Part shown: positions 7,434-10,742 of the stretch, one piece after another
Numbering within the stretch: position 1 is the stretch's first letter
How the letters are laid out: each line of letters starts with the position of its first letter
Assembly: GCA_937876385.1 (NCBI GenBank)
Contig: CALFHQ010000882.1
Span: 1 to 10,742, forward strand
Length of the DNA stretch: 10,742 nt
Direction of reading: 5' to 3'
DNA from: an uncultured Pseudomonadota bacterium
GTDB lineage: Bacteria; Myxococcota_A; UBA9042; CAIXZC01
Made by a program: the position numbers and the translations under genes
Notes under the pieces: model-generated
Database searches by the model: none
What the model was told of the DNA's origin: nothing
The model's input: only the letters and a program-made list of their open reading frames with translations

Positions 7434-9596
7434 TCAGCCTTTGCGCACAATTTTCCCCTTCTTGACCCTGCGGAGAAGGGGGAACAATTGGGAGACATCA
7501 ACGGGATTGTCCGGGGGGGACCAACGGGCTTCCTCCAGGCGGTCCACAACCTCCTGAAGAACATCGAATTGAGTGAACCCTCCAGCGCCGGCAAGTCGAG
7601 CCAGTTGCGGCAAAGTCGATCCTTGCCTCACCTCCACCCCCCGCTTTCTCAAGAGGACCCGAAGGCGATGAGCCAACTTGTCGAGATCACTTCGTCTTTC
7701 TTTTGATTTGCGGCGCCGGAATCGTCTCACAAGCCATGGAAGGAACACCAGCCCCGCAAAGACGCCCAGAACGATGGACACCGTCCGCATGGAGAAGAGG
7801 TTCTTCCCCATCTTCTTCATCTCCTGTCGAAACTCTCCCATGGACATCTCCGGCGAGAGCTTCACGTCCGCATTCTTAGGACTCAACGCATTGATAAGAC
7901 CGGCGTAAACAGATAACTGTTTCTCCAGGTCGTACTCCACCATCCACTTGTACCATTGCAACTTCAGGGCATCGAGCCACTGGTCCATCTGAGCCCAGAA
8001 GCCCCCCCCTCCCCGCATCGATTCCACGGGCGGAGTAGGATCAAAGGGTACCCATCCCACTTCGGGGAAGTAGACCTCAACCCAACTGTGGGCGCCGTCT
8101 TCAGTGACCGTGTAGTACTCCCCGAACTGGTTGTACGTAGCCCCCAGAAAGCCGTTCACCGGCCTCGCAGGGACCTTCAACGAGCGAAGCATCAGCACCA
8201 TGGATGAGGCGTAGTACTCGCAGTGCCCCGCCCGACGTTCAAAGAGGAAGTTGGCGATGGGATCCTCCACCTCTCCAACCCCTTGAGTGGTGTATCGATA
8301 GTTGGACTTCAGGTAGGTCTCCACCTTCTGAGCGATATCGTAGGGATTGTCCGCATCCCCGGCAGCGGTCTTTGCAAGTTCCCGAATCCGCTCATCGAAA
8401 TCCAGGGGTAGTTGGAGGTACTTGGACCACACGTTTCGAGGTGCTTCCCAGGGGAGGGCTCGCAGGACGTTGGCATCGTAGAAGGGGATGCCGGATTCCA
8501 CCGTATAGGTCACGCTGGATTTAGAGGAGCCATGGGCGGTGATGTTTCCCAGGAGGTCTTGCCGAAAGCGTTGGCCGCGCCCCCGAAAACGGTCAAAGCG
8601 AGCTGACAGAGGGCGGATGCGCAACATCTTGTCCAACCCGAAGAGAACCCTGTTTTCGGTTTCGAGGGGTTCTTGGTAGATGTCGTACTGGACATTCCGG
8701 TGGGTCACCTTCTCCAGAAAGTCGTACTGCCAGATGAGGTAGAACCCATCTGCATCATTGCGAAATCCGATGGAGTCCGTGCTGCTTGCCCGCCACTTGC
8801 CGTCGAGGTATTCATCAAATGCCATCCCCCGAAAACGCATGGCTGCAGGTGGCGGAAGGTATTCTGGATCCCCCGAGACCTCCACTCGCAAGACCACTCG
8901 CCCGCTGTCTTCCAGATTTCCAAAGTGTCCCAACTCGATGGTATCGGAGAAGCCGGCAATGGATTGCCCCCGCCGGGTCTGGGCCGAGAAGAAACCCAAT
9001 CCCAGACGAGGGAAGAGGAAGAAGATGACCATGGAGGACATCAGCAATGCGATGGCCAGAAGGGAGGAGCCCAACAGAAAACGCCGGGAGACAAAGCGAG
9101 ACGCCCGCCAATGGAGTCCCGGTTTGGCCCCTGCCCGCTCGGTCTTCTCGAGGATGTGCGTGTAGGTCAACGCCCAGGTCAACAGCACGGCATAGATGAG
9201 GAAAATGAAGGCAAAATAGACGTCGGGGTTGGTCACCGCAGAGGCAATGAGGAGCAGGAAGCTCAACCCAATGAACTGGAAAAACTGCCTGGAGGTACGC
9301 ACTTGGAGCCCTCTGGCCACCGTCGCCATGAGGGCAAAGACGATGGCATTTCGCAGCCAATCACCGGTTTGAACGCTGGAGAAGACGAGAAACAGGAACC
9401 CCAGGATCAAGACTCCGGTGAGGAGTTGCACCACCGGCTTCGGGAAGGGACGCCCCCCGACCCAGGTGCTCACCACAAGCCCCAGGAGAAAGAGCGCCCA
9501 CACCACCAGGGAGATTTCTTCAGAGAGGTACAACGGCACCGCCGCCACCAGAACCATGAGCGCACTCATGATGCGAAGGGTTCGAGACAGGCTCAT
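7434..9596 (-). CDS. DUF3488/transglutaminase-like membrane protein (TgpA type)
   Basis: This 720-residue inner-membrane protein begins with a hydrophobic multi-helix region (about residues 8-195, some six or seven helices; the DUF3488 part). A large soluble region follows, probably periplasmic, and contains a transglutaminase-like cysteine-protease fold at about 410-525. The catalytic triad is visible as C459 in RAGHCEYYAS, H503 in GAHSWVEVYF and D519 in WVPFDPTPP. A further membrane helix at about 604-622 precedes a basic cytosolic tail (DUF4129-like: LAHRLRVLLRKRGV, QLARLAG). The order matches TgpA of Pseudomonas in outline. The natural substrate of the family is poorly known; crosslinking or cleavage of envelope proteins is inferred. 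The ATG at 9596 overlaps the upstream DUF58 stop as ATGA and has GGAGGGG just ahead, so the two are probably translated together. Confidence 0.92.
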   Translation of the reverse strand: MSLSRTLRIMSALMVLVAAVPLYLSEEISLVVWALFLLGLVVSTWVGGRPFPKPVVQLLTGVLILGFLFLVFSSVQTGDWLRNAIVFALMATVARGLQVRTSRQFFQFIGLSFLLLIASAVTNPDVYFAFIFLIYAVLLTWALTYTHILEKTERAGAKPGLHWRASRFVSRRFLLGSSLLAIALLMSSMVIFFLFPRLGLGFFSAQTRRGQSIAGFSDTIELGHFGNLEDSGRVVLRVEVSGDPEYLPPPAAMRFRGMAFDEYLDGKWRASSTDSIGFRNDADGFYLIWQYDFLEKVTHRNVQYDIYQEPLETENRVLFGLDKMLRIRPLSARFDRFRGRGQRFRQDLLGNITAHGSSKSSVTYTVESGIPFYDANVLRALPWEAPRNVWSKYLQLPLDFDERIRELAKTAAGDADNPYDIAQKVETYLKSNYRYTTQGVGEVEDPIANFLFERRAGHCEYYASSMVLMLRSLKVPARPVNGFLGATYNQFGEYYTVTEDGAHSWVEVYFPEVGWVPFDPTPPVESMRGGGGFWAQMDQWLDALKLQWYKWMVEYDLEKQLSVYAGLINALSPKNADVKLSPEMSMGEFRQEMKKMGKNLFSMRTVSIVLGVFAGLVFLPWLVRRFRRRKSKERRSDLDKLAHRLRVLLRKRGVEVRQGSTLPQLARLAGAGGFTQFDVLQEVVDRLEEARWSPPDNPVDVSQLFPLLRRVKKGKIVRKG

Positions 9597-10690
9597 GATT
9601 CCCCTCCGATGGAAACGGCCGCAGAAACCTCCACGGGGGGTCCTTCGTTTCCTTCCAGAGTCATTCGTCCGGTGGTCAGATTCATGGCGAGGACCAGGTC
9701 ACGATGTGCGGCGTTGAGGGGGGGCACATAACGGGTAGCAAGGGACTCCAGAGGAAGAATCGCCAACCCTCGAAACAACCCCCGGAGTGCGATCTCACCG
9801 ACTTGTGGAACAACTTCCAGTGCGCCGGGAGCGTGCAGTCCCACCTCGAATCCTGCCTGGACAAGGACGCGAATTCCCGAAGCAGCGAGTTCGATCCCCT
9901 CTTCTTCAGCTTCAAAGTCCAACGGCCCTCCGGTGACGTCGCCGGGCTCCCGGAAGAGGGCCACATGAATCCGCCGGCTCGTCAGAGCTTCGTATTCCTT
10001 CACTGAAAAATGGCCGGATCGAGCGGTCTGCTTCCAATGCACATCTCGCCATTCATCGCCCGGAAACATGGGACGCACGGAGAAAAACTCGGTGCCTCTT
10101 CCAGAGCGGTTGGCGTGTTCTTCGTAGCCCCGCCCGAGGCGAGCGATGAGGGGCGCCATGGGTCGGTTGCCCAAGGGCAAGACGAGGACCTCCCGGGGAA
10201 GCTCAACGTTGCGACTTTTGGTAAAAAAGGAGAAGGGATAGCTTGTGGAGAGGGTCACCCCCTTCAGCCGATACAGCCCCCTTCGAGGGAATCGAACCCG
10301 GGGAAACACCGTCTCGCTGGTTCCCGGTTCGAGCTTCAAGGAGAGCCCCGGAGCCTGCACGATGTCGGCGTCAAATCGCTCGAAAATGACCGCCCCTTCC
10401 AGAGAAAAGGAGTTGGTGCGTCGCTTGTCGTTTCGGACACGAATGGGGAAGAGGGTCTCGGTCTCTGCCACGGCGGAGGTAGGCAACTCCAGCTCCATAT
10501 CGACGCTTCGAATGGACAACTCGGAGAGAATCCCGCTTGCCATGATGATGGACAGAAGCATGGACATAAGCAGATAGAGGAGGTTGCTTCCGGTGTTGAC
10601 GGCAGCAAAACCAATCCCGATGGAGATGAGGACGAGGAACTTCCCCACCAGAGTCAAGGAGAGCTTTCGGGGAAAAAAGCGGCTCTGCAT
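9593..10690 (-). CDS. DUF58 membrane-anchored protein
   Basis: This 365-residue protein has two N-terminal membrane helices (about 15-33 and 36-56, with GFAAVNTGSNLLYLL between and within them). A beta-rich region and then the DUF58 signature follow: GTEFFSVRPMFPGDEWRDVHWKQTARSG at about 199-226, then VKEYE. DUF58 proteins resemble a von Willebrand A fold and typically sit between a MoxR AAA+ ATPase and a transglutaminase-like protein; the latter is directly downstream here with a 4-base overlap. The role is unproven, but the gene set is usually tied to envelope or complex assembly. The start is uncertain. ATG 10690 has GGGAG at good spacing, yet the same frame stays open to the window edge (ALFIRWRERGQGFWERV), so the true start could lie outside. 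Any MoxR gene would also lie outside; another frame ends in a TGA at 10719-10721, which might be its stop. Confidence 0.88.
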   Translation of the reverse strand: MQSRFFPRKLSLTLVGKFLVLISIGIGFAAVNTGSNLLYLLMSMLLSIIMASGILSELSIRSVDMELELPTSAVAETETLFPIRVRNDKRRTNSFSLEGAVIFERFDADIVQAPGLSLKLEPGTSETVFPRVRFPRRGLYRLKGVTLSTSYPFSFFTKSRNVELPREVLVLPLGNRPMAPLIARLGRGYEEHANRSGRGTEFFSVRPMFPGDEWRDVHWKQTARSGHFSVKEYEALTSRRIHVALFREPGDVTGGPLDFEAEEEGIELAASGIRVLVQAGFEVGLHAPGALEVVPQVGEIALRGLFRGLAILPLESLATRYVPPLNAAHRDLVLAMNLTTGRMTLEGNEGPPVEVSAAVSIGGES

Positions 10691-10742
10691 GACCCGCTCC
10701 CAGAATCCCTGCCCCCGTTCACGCCATCGAATGAACAGCGCT

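Noticed and set aside
6180..7706. 508-codon open frame on the + strand
   Set aside because: It lies antisense to the kinase and the end of the transglutaminase gene. The kinase frame has every catalytic motif, while this frame shows no recognisable domain. It is a shadow arising from codon bias.
8673..9731. 352-codon open frame on the + strand
   Set aside because: It is antisense to the membrane half of the transglutaminase-like gene. Its Gly/Glu/His/Gln/Pro-rich sequence is what reversed membrane-helix codons produce.

Overview
The window looks like a moderately GC-rich chromosome from a Gram-negative bacterium, probably of the Myxococcota or a related deltaproteobacterial lineage. That placement is inference. 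It rests on a transmembrane Hanks-type kinase with a long Pro/Glu-rich linker, a GAF protein whose N-terminal block resembles one I associate with myxobacterial proteins, and overall composition. Coding density is very high. I see no tRNA, rRNA, CRISPR array, transposase or phage gene.

Layout: the left edge carries the last 92 codons of recN on the + strand (1-279). After a 142-base convergent gap, everything else lies on the minus strand. Read in the direction of transcription, from right to left, the genes are: a DUF58 membrane protein (10690-9593); a DUF3488/transglutaminase-like membrane protein (9596-7434), overlapping the first by ATGA; a 108-base gap; a transmembrane Ser/Thr protein kinase (7325-5652); a coiled-coil GAF-domain protein (5610-4519); an unusually long NAD+-dependent DNA ligase (4469-1785); and a cobalamin-binding radical SAM enzyme (1792-422), which overlaps the ligase end by 8 bases. 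The short gaps (41 and 49 bases) and overlaps suggest one or two polycistronic units. The only plausible internal break is the 108-base gap before the kinase.

How the genes may work together: DUF58 plus DUF3488/transglutaminase is a familiar pair, usually preceded by a MoxR-type AAA+ ATPase that would lie just beyond the right edge. The kinase and GAF protein look like a signalling pair. The ligase and recN are both DNA-repair genes, but they are on opposite strands and may be neighbours by chance.

The most unusual object is the DNA ligase. It is 894 residues against about 670 for the family. Its four-cysteine zinc finger is split by an insert of roughly 190 residues, a second insert precedes the catalytic lysine, and two generally conserved nucleotidyltransferase residues (Glu two before the lysine; Arg in the NPRN block) are Thr and Lys. 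The remaining genes are recognisable families with no evident breakage.
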